The position numbers and the translations under genes were made by a program. From contig JAIBCJ010000007.1 of NCBI GenBank assembly GCA_019694145.1, positions 1 through 40,945 of the forward strand: a DNA stretch of 40,945 nt, given 5' to 3'. The notes beneath the pieces are model-generated. The model saw only the letters and a list, made by a program, of their open reading frames with translations. It made no database searches and was not told where the DNA came from. Positions 1 to 7,963 of the stretch are shown in pieces (the first letter of the stretch is position 1; each line of letters starts with the position of its first letter). The stretch is from Solirubrobacterales bacterium. Lineage in GTDB: Bacteria > Actinomycetota > Thermoleophilia > Solirubrobacterales > 70-9.

Positions 1-2
1 AG

Positions 3-134
3 GCAGGCAGTAAGCGCATCAAGCTGACGCTTACCCGGGCCGGTAAGGGGATCCTGAAATCAGGCAAGGTCAAGAAGGCTTCACTCAGGATTAATGGAGG
101 GACCAGCAAGGTAGTGAAGATCGGGCGGCGCTAG
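3..134 (+). CDS. C-terminal end of a truncated protein (partial)
   Basis: An open frame enters from the window edge and ends at TAG 132-134, giving the last 43 residues of a protein. The tail is rich in Lys, Arg and Gly and contains a stretch reading LTLTRAGKGILKSG, then ends VVKIGRR. Similar basic tails close many secreted proteins of Solirubrobacterales-like actinobacteria; that comparison is from memory. A strong intrinsic terminator follows 31 nt downstream, which supports this being a real gene end. Function cannot be told from this fragment. Confidence 0.6.
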   Translation, partial: AGSKRIKLTLTRAGKGILKSGKVKKASLRINGGTSKVVKIGRR

Positions 135-164
135 CCCCGATCCACTCACTGCCAGGGAGAAAAG

Positions 165-192
165 AGCCCCGGTCGAAAGACCGGGGCTTTTT
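165..192 (+). terminator. Rho-independent terminator
   Basis: Perfect 10-bp stem AGCCCCGGTC / GACCGGGGCT closed by a GAAA tetraloop and followed by a T run at 188-192. It lies just after the partial gene ending at 134 and before the RCC1 gene, so it isolates the next transcription unit. Confidence 0.92.
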
Positions 193-336
193 GTTGCTAT
201 GCCGGCGCCTGTCGATGAGCGCCAGACAGCTTGCGTGAGTCAGGTCACATGAGCGGGGAATCCGGAAGACCCGCGAACCCTTGACCGTCCTGTTCACAGT
301 GTCATGTCGAACACCCAAAGAACAAGGAGCCGTCAA

Positions 337-2415
337 ATGAATATCCGGGAGAACAGCAGCAGTTCGATGGCCAAAGCAACCTGTAGCTCGAACGCTCTGA
401 CTTTTCTGGCTGCGTTCTGTGTAGCGGCCATCTTCGCGTTGGCAGGCGGACTGGTTGTGCCATCGGCCGGCCAGGCAAGTCAACCGCTAGAGGCAACTTC
501 AGTCGCTGTAGGTCCGAGCCACGCCTGCGCGGTGTTGAACTCCGGGAGGGCAGCTTGCTGGGGAGACAATTCAACAGGCGAGCTTGGTGATGGAACCTAC
601 GAGAGGCGCACGGTGCCTGTCCTTGTCAATGGTCTCACTGACGCGGTTTCAATCAGCGCCGGTGACGATCACACCTGCGCCCTTCGCGCATCCGGACAGG
701 TGCTCTGCTGGGGCGCCGACAGCTACGGCGCGATTGGGAATGGGCCCGACGCTGGGTCAACGACCGTGCCGACCCCGGTAGTCGGCCTCAACGATGCGGT
801 CGCCATAGCGGCCGGCGACTTCCACACTTGTGCCGTCCGGGCCTCTGGCCAGGTGGTCTGCTGGGGCCTTGACATGTCCGGACAACTCGGCGACGGGACG
901 GGTCTTCCCAACAGCAAGCCGTCGCCATCGGCTGTTCAGGGAATTGGTGATGCCGTCGCGGTAACTGCCGGAGAGAAATACAGCTGCGCGGCCCGGGCTT
1001 CAGGTACGACCATGTGCTGGGGCAATGGTTCGGGCGGGAAGCTTGGCAATTACACTCTGGGCACCTGGGACTACGGATATCCCAACAGCTATGTCCCGGC
1101 GGTGGCCCGGAACGTGGGTGGAGCGACTGCCGTTACTGCCGGTGCTGATCAAAGTTGCGCCATCCAGAATGGCGGTCAGGCGGTCTGCTGGGGATCAGCG
1201 CCTCTCGGTGATGGATCCAACAACGACAGCAGCGTGGCTGTCAGGGTCCAGGGTCTTGCCGACGCCAAGTCGATTGATTCCGGAACTTACGGAACCTGCG
1301 CGGTACGCGATTCGGGTCAGGCAGTCTGCTGGGGCATCAGTCCCTTGCCTCAGCTTGGCAACGGCACAATCACACCAACGCCCGCCCAGCGTATTCCGAG
1401 CCCGGTCCCTGGTCTGAGTGACGCAAAGTCGATCAGCACCAGCGGCCAGAACACCTGCGCTATCCGGGATTCGGGCCAGTTGGCCTGCTGGGGGAAGGGC
1501 GCCTTCGGAGTTCTCGGCGACGGGACCACAGCTGACCGGACGACCCCTGCTCCCGTGACGGGAATCGCTTCCGCCGAGCGCCAAACTCTGGCGGTGGTAA
1601 AGAAGGGTGAAGGTACCGGCACCATCTCCAGCATTCCAGCCGGCATCAATTGCGGCTCCACCTGTTCGGGTACTTTCAGTCCGGGCGCTGCGGTGACTCT
1701 GACCACGAGCGCCGGTCCGGGTTCGGCATTTACCGGTTGGTCTGGCGCCTGCGCGGGCTCCGGTTCAACCTGTCAGGTGACGATGAACCAGGCCAGGGTC
1801 GCGATCGCGACGTTCAGGAAGAATCCAGTTGTTCCGACTTCTTACAAGCTGACGGTGACGAAGGCGGGTACCGGCGCGGGCACGGTCGCCTCGAATCCGG
1901 TTGGGATCAATTGCGGCTCGGATTGCGAAGAGTCCTACGGGCCGGGCACCATGGTTACGTTGATCGCGGCGGCCAAGCCGGGTTCCACGTTTCAGGGTTG
2001 GTCTGGTCCTTGCTCGGGCATTCGTGCCTGCCAGGTAACTATGAGTGAGTCGCGGAATGTGACGGCTACGTTTTCCAGCGTTCAATCGGAAGGATTTCGT
2101 GGAAGGATTGCCGTGACCCCGAAATACCAGGTGATTCATCGCGGCGACTGGGAATATTTCCGGGTGCAGATAGAGAGCACGAACGGAGTGCCGGCCTCGA
2201 ACGTGAACGTGTGTCCCTCCTCCGAGTGGGCAGCACTCTGGTTTTCGGGCTGCGCGCAGCTCGGGAATGTTCCGGGTGGTGGCTCGAAGTCCGGGCTGAT
2301 CAAGGTCGGGCTTTATAGCTGGGCTTCTCTGGGATACGACCGAGCCGTGGCCTTCACGTTCAGCAGTCCTACCTTTGGTAGCGGGACCAAGGAAGCCATT
2401 GTTGTTGCCAGGTAG
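337..2415 (+). CDS. Secreted RCC1-repeat (seven-repeat beta-propeller) protein with bacterial repeat domains
   Basis: A 692-aa exported protein of unknown ligand. The ATG at 337 was chosen because AAGGAG (324-329) sits 7 nt upstream; an in-frame ATG at 304 lacks such a site. A long signal segment (about residues 17-45, ending near SAGQA) is followed by seven RCC1-type repeats, each with a TCA(I/V/L)R..G....CWG signature. That gives one Cys pair per repeat, probably a disulfide in each blade. After about residue 420 come two copies of a bacterial repeat domain with the pattern GTVxSNPxGINCGSxC...GSxFxGWSGxC...VTMxxxxxxTATF, each with four Cys. The last 100 residues form a separate beta-rich region. 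RCC1 propellers usually bind proteins, so a surface adhesive or sensory role is a guess. A paralogous propeller lies at 4802-6487. Confidence 0.85.
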   Translation: MNIRENSSSSMAKATCSSNALTFLAAFCVAAIFALAGGLVVPSAGQASQPLEATSVAVGPSHACAVLNSGRAACWGDNSTGELGDGTYERRTVPVLVNGLTDAVSISAGDDHTCALRASGQVLCWGADSYGAIGNGPDAGSTTVPTPVVGLNDAVAIAAGDFHTCAVRASGQVVCWGLDMSGQLGDGTGLPNSKPSPSAVQGIGDAVAVTAGEKYSCAARASGTTMCWGNGSGGKLGNYTLGTWDYGYPNSYVPAVARNVGGATAVTAGADQSCAIQNGGQAVCWGSAPLGDGSNNDSSVAVRVQGLADAKSIDSGTYGTCAVRDSGQAVCWGISPLPQLGNGTITPTPAQRIPSPVPGLSDAKSISTSGQNTCAIRDSGQLACWGKGAFGVLGDGTTADRTTPAPVTGIASAERQTLAVVKKGEGTGTISSIPAGINCGSTCSGTFSPGAAVTLTTSAGPGSAFTGWSGACAGSGSTCQVTMNQARVAIATFRKNPVVPTSYKLTVTKAGTGAGTVASNPVGINCGSDCEESYGPGTMVTLIAAAKPGSTFQGWSGPCSGIRACQVTMSESRNVTATFSSVQSEGFRGRIAVTPKYQVIHRGDWEYFRVQIESTNGVPASNVNVCPSSEWAALWFSGCAQLGNVPGGGSKSGLIKVGLYSWASLGYDRAVAFTFSSPTFGSGTKEAIVVAR

Positions 2416-2460
2416 TCGTGAACCCGGGATTGTCAAATTCGAATTCCGAAAGGGAGGATT

Positions 2461-2487
2461 CGGGACCCGGTCGGCGACCGGGTCCCG
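2461..2487 (+). terminator. Strong intergenic hairpin, possible terminator
   Basis: A perfect 12-bp stem (CGGGACCCGGTC / GACCGGGTCCCG) with a GGC loop lies 45 nt after the RCC1 gene. There is no T tract, so it may slow polymerase or protect the 3' end rather than terminate classically. Confidence 0.5.
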
Positions 2488-2560
2488 GCGTTGCGGGCGT
2501 GGGTATTCGCTGCTAACTTGACTTGACGAGGCAATGACGCCTCAGGAGGGAGCTGTCCTG

Positions 2561-2602
2561 GTGAAGACCAGTCTTGAGAAGTCGGTCCTGGGGAGCGGAT
2601 GA
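2561..2602 (+). other. Possible 13-codon leader ORF overlapping the cyclase start
   Basis: A GTG at 2561 is preceded by a strong Shine-Dalgarno sequence (AGGAGGG, 2544-2550) and reads 13 codons to TGA 2600-2602. That stop overlaps the cyclase ATG 2599-2601 as ATGA. An in-frame ATG at 2534 would make it 22 codons. A TAACTT hexamer at 2514-2519 could be the -10. It may be a translational-coupling leader for the cyclase, or chance; nothing in the peptide is recognisable. Confidence 0.25.
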
Positions 2603-4377
2603 ACCGACGACGGTCCGCGCTCATCGTCGTTGCCGTGATTGCTTCGGCAATCGGGATCCTGGTCTGGGGGGTGGGGCTGTTCAGCGGGGTTGAACAGGAC
2701 TCGGTCGACAAGCGATTCTCGATTCGAGGACCGCAGGAACCCAACCAGAAGGTGACGACGGTGCTGATCGATGCGGAAACCTTTGATCAGCTGAACGAAC
2801 AATGGCCGTTTCCCAGGTCACTCCACGGCAACGCGATTGATCGTCTGCGCAAAGCAGGGGCGAAAGTCATCGCATATGACGTTCAGTTCACCGAACCAAC
2901 GATCCCGCGGGAGGACAACCGGTTACTTTCGGCGGTGCGACGCGCCGGTAACGTGGCACTGGCCACCGATGCTGTGTACTTGAACGGGACCAGCGACGTC
3001 TTCGGGGGAGTTGAGACACAGAAGCTGTACCGGGCAACCGTTGGGAATTCAGCCACCCGCCCCGACAGCGACGGAGTAATACGAAAGTTCCCCACCTCGA
3101 TCGATGGAATGTTGACGTTTCCGGTGGCCGCCGCGAGGTTGGCTGGGCTGGATCACGCTTCGGTTCCACCCCGTTCCTGGATTGACTTTGCCGGACCAGC
3201 CGGAACGGTTCCGGCCATTTCCTTTTCGGATTTGTTGACGGGTAAGTTCGAACCCGAGCGATTCAAAGACAAGACAGTTGTGGTGGGTACTTCGGAACCC
3301 ACCCTTCAGGACGTCAGCGCGACTGCAGCCGGGGGCGGGTTGATGCCAGGGGCCGAAATCCAGGCGAACGAGATCGCGACGATCCTGGACGGTTTCCCCT
3401 TGCGATCGCCTTCAGATCCGGTCGTGATTCTCCTCATCCTGTTGATGGGGTCGATTATTCCGCTGGCAGGTTGGAGGCTTCGTCCTCTTCCCACCGCGCT
3501 GGCTGCCCTTGCCATTGCCGCCCTGTATCTGGTCGCAGCACAACTCCTCTTCAACGCCGGCGTCGTGATCCCGGTTGTGTATCCGATGACCGCTCTCGTT
3601 CTGGGATCGCTGGGAACCTTCCAGGTCATGTATCTGCTGCTGGCGTTTCAGCGCCAGCAAACCCGAGACAGATTTTCCAGGTTCGTTCCGGAGTCCGTCG
3701 TCGAGCAGGTGCTCGCCGATGGCTCGGGCGACCTCAAACTGGGCGGTGTGCGGACCGAGGCAACGGTCCTGTTCAGTGATATCCGTAACTTCACCACGTA
3801 TTCCGAGAGTCGGCCCCCGGAGGATGTCGTCGAGGTTCTGAATCACTACCTGGGGCTGATGACCGACACGATCATGAATCACGGAGGCACCCTCATCTCG
3901 TACATGGGGGACGGCATCATGGCCGTTTTCGGAGCTCCGGTGGCACAGCCCGATCATGCGGACCGAGCGATTTCCGGAGCTCGCGAAATGCTCAACAAGA
4001 GCCTGCCCACCTTTAACGAATGGATGAAGCAAGCTGGCTACGGTGACGGATTTCGCATCGGGATTGGCGTGAACACCGGCGAGGTGATGTCAGGCCAGGT
4101 TGGTTCCGAGCGCCGGATGGAATACACGACGATCGGCGACACTGTGAATACCGCAGCCCGGCTCGAAGGTATGACCAAAGGATCGGGATTCGAGATCCTC
4201 GTATCCGAAACAACCAGAGAGGCGTGCACGCGTACGGTGTCAGACCTGGACGAAATCGGAGAGCGGGAAGTGAGGGGACGGGACGAAGCAATCAGGCTCT
4301 GGGGACTAAGGGCCGTGGAAGAGAAGACAAAGGGTCGGGACAAGGAAGATTCCCTGGTTCCCTTTCGTCTGGACTGA
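2599..4377 (+). CDS. CHASE2-domain class III adenylate/guanylate cyclase
   Basis: A 592-aa membrane receptor that should make a cyclic nucleotide in response to an extracytoplasmic cue. An N-terminal helix (about 7-28) leads into an extracytoplasmic CHASE2 sensor (about 35-270). Three closely spaced membrane helices (about 274-350) and a short linker follow, then the cyclase homology domain (about 385-575). Metal-binding Asp are D394 (LFSDIRNF) and D438 (YMGDGIMAVFG). Transition-state residues N517 and R521 are present (GDTVNTAAR), and the purine-contact position is T510, as in class IIIb. The usual purine-selecting Lys, expected four residues before D438, is S434, so substrate choice is uncertain. 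The start has GGGGAG just upstream and overlaps a possible leader ORF. It sits between two secreted RCC1 genes. Confidence 0.9.
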   Translation: MNRRRSALIVVAVIASAIGILVWGVGLFSGVEQDSVDKRFSIRGPQEPNQKVTTVLIDAETFDQLNEQWPFPRSLHGNAIDRLRKAGAKVIAYDVQFTEPTIPREDNRLLSAVRRAGNVALATDAVYLNGTSDVFGGVETQKLYRATVGNSATRPDSDGVIRKFPTSIDGMLTFPVAAARLAGLDHASVPPRSWIDFAGPAGTVPAISFSDLLTGKFEPERFKDKTVVVGTSEPTLQDVSATAAGGGLMPGAEIQANEIATILDGFPLRSPSDPVVILLILLMGSIIPLAGWRLRPLPTALAALAIAALYLVAAQLLFNAGVVIPVVYPMTALVLGSLGTFQVMYLLLAFQRQQTRDRFSRFVPESVVEQVLADGSGDLKLGGVRTEATVLFSDIRNFTTYSESRPPEDVVEVLNHYLGLMTDTIMNHGGTLISYMGDGIMAVFGAPVAQPDHADRAISGAREMLNKSLPTFNEWMKQAGYGDGFRIGIGVNTGEVMSGQVGSERRMEYTTIGDTVNTAARLEGMTKGSGFEILVSETTREACTRTVSDLDEIGEREVRGRDEAIRLWGLRAVEEKTKGRDKEDSLVPFRLD

Positions 4378-4420
4378 CAGAAGTGATGAATCTGGCCATC
4401 TGCAACAAGGAGCAGGCATC

Positions 4421-4795
4421 ATGCGAAGAACCATCATCGGGATAGCCGCAATCGTCGCGGCACTTTTCTTTTCCGGACTGCCAACGAGCCCGGCTTCGGC
4501 GGGGATGACCAACTGCGGTCGGATTCGGGTCAACGGCATTGCTTACAAAGTGACCATTTACCGGGGTCACGTTTCGTGCCACAGGGCTCGCCGGCTGATC
4601 AAGACCTACGGTGAAGGCGGTGGCAGGAACGTGCGTCCACCGGGGACCGGTCGAAGTGGGTGGTATTCAATCCTGCCAGGTCGCTGGCGTTGCTCAAGCG
4701 GTGCCGGTGGCGCACTTGGTTGTTCACACGGACCCAAGGTAAATCGTTACGAGTGGCGGATAATGGTCTTCGGAACTCAGCTGCCCTTCGCCTAG
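4421..4795 (+). CDS. Small secreted Cys-containing protein
   Basis: A 124-aa protein with a clear signal peptide (MRRTIIGIAAIVAALFF, cleavage near PASA-G at about 27-28). The mature part has four Cys: C32 in NCGRI, one in HVSCHRARR, and two in WRCSS and LGCSHG. I recognise the NCGRI...VSCxxARR...W.C......C layout from hypothetical exported proteins in related actinobacteria but know no function. A good ribosome site (AAGGAG, ending about 9 nt before ATG) supports the start. It lies 43 nt after the cyclase and 6 nt before the second RCC1 gene, so it is probably in the same transcript. Confidence 0.8.
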   Translation: MRRTIIGIAAIVAALFFSGLPTSPASAGMTNCGRIRVNGIAYKVTIYRGHVSCHRARRLIKTYGEGGGRNVRPPGTGRSGWYSILPGRWRCSSGAGGALGCSHGPKVNRYEWRIMVFGTQLPFA

Positions 4796-4801
4796 GATCG
4801 G

Positions 4802-6487
4802 ATGGAGGTTCGGATCGCAAATTCGGGTTACAGGGCTCTCCTCTCCGCGACGGCGGTTCTGATTCTCTTTCTGGCCTGGCCAGGATCAGAAGCAAGGGGG
4901 TCCGGATTCGCGGCCCTGACCACCGGCGCTACTCACGGTTGTGCTCTGCGAAGTTCCGGTGAGGCTCTGTGCTGGGGTGCCAATTCGGAAGGCCAGCTCG
5001 GTGATGGTGGCACCGAAAAGGAGCTCATTCCGACTCCCGTCGAAGGGCTGGCCGATGCGACTTCGATCAGTGCCGGCAATTCACATACATGCGCGATCCG
5101 GGGTTCCGGTCAGGTGGTTTGCTGGGGCAGCAACGGCAACGGCCAGCTCGGTGATGGTTTGTCCGACCATCTCACCCCGGAACCCGTGCCGGGGCTGAAT
5201 GACGCGACCTCTATCTCGGCCGGCGATTCGCACACCTGCGCGATTCGAAGCTCGGGCCAAGCGGTTTGCTGGGGCTACAACGGATGGGGCCAGATCGGCG
5301 ACGGAACCACCGATGACAGTCTCACTCCGACCGCGGTCCCGGGCTTGACCGATGCCACCGAAATCGCAGCCGGCTGGTCTCACAGCTGCGCGATAAGGAC
5401 CGGCGGGCAAGTCGTCTGCTGGGGCGGCAATGCATCCGGCCAGATCGGTGATGGCACCACTGACGACCAGTTGACCCCGACCCCGGTGACCGGCCTGACC
5501 GACGCGGTGTCGATCGCCGTCGGCCAGGGACAAAGCTGCGCTGTTCGAACCTCGGGGCAGGCCGTCTGCTGGGGCGACAACTCAGGCGGGCAGCTTGGCG
5601 ACGGCACTACTGACGACCGCCTCACCCCGACGGCCGTGATTGGCCTCACCGACGCCGGCGAAATTACCGCCGGTGGTTCACACACATGTGCGATACGAAC
5701 CACTGGTCAGGCCGTCTGCTGGGGTACCAATCGGGATGGACAACTGGGTGACGGTACCTCCAGCGGTGACGAGGATCCCGACGGTATCCCAACGCCCGTC
5801 AGCTCCCTGTCGAACGCGTTGAACATCGCCGCGGGAGACTCATACACCTGCGCAATCAGGGGCATCGATCAAGCCGTCTGCTGGGGCAAGAACAACGGCC
5901 GGCTCGGTGACGGCACGCTCCAGGATCGTCTTTTGCCGACGGCCGTATCGGATCTGCCGCCTCCGGTCATCGGCGTGACTGTCAACCTCGTGAAGATCAA
6001 AGGCAAAGTCACCACCAAGTGCCCTGGCGAGCGCCGATTCAGGAAATTGATCAAGCCCCGTCAGGTCAAAGTGGGCTGTCGGCTCGATACCCGGAAGGGA
6101 ACGGTGAGCCTCACTTCCGCGAAGGCAAAGAAGTCGGGCACCCAGGCCGGCAGGTTCTGGGGCGGACTGTTCAGGGTTGGCCAGACGCGAAGGAAGACAC
6201 TCACCACGATGAATTTGACGGGGTCGACGAAGTGTCCTGTGAATGCTCCCCATCGTCGTCCGATCCGGAGGGGTTGGGGCAAGGACAAGGGGGGCAAATT
6301 CCGGATCGGTGGCCACGGTGGATCGGCGAGTTCGCGAGGTACTCACTGGGGCGTGGTGGATCGTTGCGATGGTTCGACCAAAGTGCTGGTGAAGGAGGGT
6401 TCGGTCAGCGTCAGGGACTTCGTCCGCAAGAAGACGGTAACTGTCAGGGCCGGCCATTCCTACGTCACCGGAAAGAGGAAGCGTTGA
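4802..6487 (+). CDS. Secreted seven-repeat RCC1 protein with FecR-like C-terminal region
   Basis: A 561-aa exported protein. An N-terminal signal segment (about 12-31) precedes seven RCC1 repeats (about 35-385). The DNA is visibly repetitive here, with units near 150 bp at 4920-5950. Each repeat carries the pair TCAIR..GQ..CWG and then G.LGDGT. After residue 385 comes a basic region resembling FecR-type domains: VDxRKG, QAGRFWGGLFRVGQ, RGTHWGVVDRCDGS and VRDFVRKKTVTVRAGHSY. This tail style is common in exported Solirubrobacterales-like proteins. The start is uncertain because no good ribosome site precedes ATG 4802. Its stop TGA 6485-6487 shares a base with the next gene's ATG, indicating coupling. 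It is a paralogue of the propeller at 337-2415 but with different C-terminal domains. Confidence 0.85.
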   Translation: MEVRIANSGYRALLSATAVLILFLAWPGSEARGSGFAALTTGATHGCALRSSGEALCWGANSEGQLGDGGTEKELIPTPVEGLADATSISAGNSHTCAIRGSGQVVCWGSNGNGQLGDGLSDHLTPEPVPGLNDATSISAGDSHTCAIRSSGQAVCWGYNGWGQIGDGTTDDSLTPTAVPGLTDATEIAAGWSHSCAIRTGGQVVCWGGNASGQIGDGTTDDQLTPTPVTGLTDAVSIAVGQGQSCAVRTSGQAVCWGDNSGGQLGDGTTDDRLTPTAVIGLTDAGEITAGGSHTCAIRTTGQAVCWGTNRDGQLGDGTSSGDEDPDGIPTPVSSLSNALNIAAGDSYTCAIRGIDQAVCWGKNNGRLGDGTLQDRLLPTAVSDLPPPVIGVTVNLVKIKGKVTTKCPGERRFRKLIKPRQVKVGCRLDTRKGTVSLTSAKAKKSGTQAGRFWGGLFRVGQTRRKTLTTMNLTGSTKCPVNAPHRRPIRRGWGKDKGGKFRIGGHGGSASSRGTHWGVVDRCDGSTKVLVKEGSVSVRDFVRKKTVTVRAGHSYVTGKRKR

Positions 6488-7062
6488 TGGATGAGAATGA
6501 CGCCGACGGTCTGGCCGGTATTCCTCTTGGAGAAATTCTCACTCGAATCTCGGCGGACGCCGACGGTCTGGCGGCCGGCTCCACAGCAGCGATCTCTCTG
6601 GCCTTCGCGGCGGGCTTGGTCGAATCTGTCGCTCGCACATATCTGGGGGAAGGTTCGCCCGCGTCACTGGTCGCCCAAGCCGAAACGGTCAGGGATCGCG
6701 CGATCGACGTGGCGGGCCGCAACCGGGTTGATTACGCTCGGGCCAGGGCGGCTTTGTCCGGTAAAACGGAGACCGATGATCTGCGGCTGCGTGAGGCGCT
6801 TGACTCCACTCTGGAGAATCTGGGATGGATCGCGGGCCATGCCGCCGACCTGACCATGCTCGCCGCACAACTCGTCGGCAAGGTCGACCCCGATCGCGAG
6901 CCGGATCTGGAGTCTGCCGTGTGCCTGGCGGAGTCGGCCGCCCGGGTCTCGATAAAGCTGGCCGATGCAAATCTTCTGAATTCACCGGCAATGCCCTTGC
7001 TGGACGAGATCGCCGAAGACCTGAGAATCGTTGTTTCGACGCGGGAAAAACTGGATCACTGA
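6487..7062 (+). CDS. FTCD_C / cyclodeaminase-like helical protein
   Basis: A 191-aa soluble, mainly helical protein resembling the C-terminal domain of formiminotransferase-cyclodeaminase and its bacterial stand-alone relatives. Those relatives act on one-carbon folates as methenyl-THF cyclohydrolase or cyclodeaminase. Matching features are the GEILTRISADADGLAAGSTAAIS start, the Ala-rich helix with SVARTYL, and the RDRAIDVAGRNRVDYARARAAL helix. The usual glycine-rich PGGGSV element is replaced by AAGST, so activity is not assured. ATG 6487 shares its A with the stop of the upstream RCC1/FecR-like gene (TGATG). No folate gene is nearby, so its role beside a secreted protein is unexplained. Confidence 0.65.
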   Translation: MDENDADGLAGIPLGEILTRISADADGLAAGSTAAISLAFAAGLVESVARTYLGEGSPASLVAQAETVRDRAIDVAGRNRVDYARARAALSGKTETDDLRLREALDSTLENLGWIAGHAADLTMLAAQLVGKVDPDREPDLESAVCLAESAARVSIKLADANLLNSPAMPLLDEIAEDLRIVVSTREKLDH

Positions 7063-7075
7063 CCGATTTCGCTGC

Positions 7076-7081
7076 TAGGCT
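7076..7081 (+). promoter_or_regulatory. -10 hexamer of a leaderless promoter (ECF sigma gene)
   Basis: TAGGCT lies 6 nt before the sigma gene ATG at 7088 and no ribosome site is present. This is the same TAGnnT-6nt-ATG layout seen before several other genes in this window. Confidence 0.55.
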
Positions 7082-7087
7082 CGCCCT

Positions 7088-7648
7088 ATGCTCAGGGCTG
7101 GAAGCCTCAGCGATGGGGATTTGGTCAATCGTTGTCTGGATGGGGATGATGAGGCCTGGGCTGTCTTCGTCGAGCGCTTTTCTTCGTTCGTGTACGCGAT
7201 CCTCATGCGCGGCTTCCGGCTGTCTACCCACGAGGCCGAGGACGTCTTTCAGGAAGTGTTCATTCGTGCTTTCGATCGGCTCGACACGGTCCGCGACGCG
7301 GACGCAGTCAAGTCCTGGCTGGCCCAGATCACCCGCCGGCTGGCGGTGGATCGAATCCGCTCCGGTGGTCGTGAAGTGGTAGTCGAGGAGTTGCCGGAAC
7401 AGACCGACGATGGGTTCTACGCGCGTCTCGACGAGGCCATGGATGTTCGAGAGGCACTGGAGGCGATGGGAGGGAACTGTCGGGATATCCTCGACCGGTT
7501 CTTCATTCGGGACCAGACCTACAGAACCATCGGCGAGGAGTTGGAGATCCCGCCCGGCACCATCGCCAGCCGGATTTCCCGTTGCCTCTCCAATCTGAAG
7601 GATCAACTGGAGGAGCCGGAAACCGATTTGGCCGAGGAGGGAAGATAG
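7088..7648 (+). CDS. ECF-family sigma-70 factor
   Basis: A 186-aa alternative sigma factor. Region 2 (about residues 20-90) has the helix FVYAILMRGFRLSTHEAEDVFQEVFIRAFDRL split over VFQEVFIRA and the KSWLAQITRRLAVDRIR core. Region 4 (about 125-175) has the helix-turn-helix QTYRTIGEELEIPPGTIASRISRCL. No extra C-terminal domain is seen. It appears leaderless, with TAGGCT ending 6 nt before ATG. The next gene starts 33 nt downstream and encodes a small protein that may control it. Two exported DUF6636-like proteins follow and are candidate targets by position only. Confidence 0.9.
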   Translation: MLRAGSLSDGDLVNRCLDGDDEAWAVFVERFSSFVYAILMRGFRLSTHEAEDVFQEVFIRAFDRLDTVRDADAVKSWLAQITRRLAVDRIRSGGREVVVEELPEQTDDGFYARLDEAMDVREALEAMGGNCRDILDRFFIRDQTYRTIGEELEIPPGTIASRISRCLSNLKDQLEEPETDLAEEGR

Positions 7649-7681
7649 ACGGCACCAGTTCCGTCTTGACTCTGACCGACC

Positions 7682-7963
7682 ATGGAAGAACTGAACGAAC
7701 AACAGATCGCGGCACTCCTACGGGAACTGCCTGCCCCACCCCAACACTTGGTCGAGCGGGCCAAAATGATCCCTCGGGTCAATCGGCAGATGGAGCAGGT
7801 GCTGCCAAAGTTTGAGACGCTGGAAAAAGGACGCCGGGTCGAAACCGCCGAACTGGAAAAGGCAATCGAGGCGGCCGGCCTCGAACACGACAAAGTCCTG
7901 ATCGACGCTCTCAAGGAGAGACTCGAACAGGAGACAGACGACCAGGATGGAGGCACACCATGA
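7682..7963 (+). CDS. Small sigma-linked protein, possible regulator
   Basis: A 93-aa acidic, soluble, helical protein with no membrane segment. It begins MEELNEQQIAALLRELP and has LPAPPQHLVERAKMIP, a segment I associate with small proteins encoded after ECF sigma genes in related actinobacteria. The second half is charged and probably coiled. An anti-sigma or partner role is inferred only from position. There is no zinc-binding HxxxCxxC motif, so it is not a classic ZAS anti-sigma factor. Its 3' end overlaps the next gene by 17 nt. Confidence 0.7.
   Translation: MEELNEQQIAALLRELPAPPQHLVERAKMIPRVNRQMEQVLPKFETLEKGRRVETAELEKAIEAAGLEHDKVLIDALKERLEQETDDQDGGTP

Noticed and set aside
4920..5950. 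Long DNA repeats of about 150 bp considered as a mobile or satellite element.
   Set aside because: They match RCC1 blade boundaries in an intact gene.
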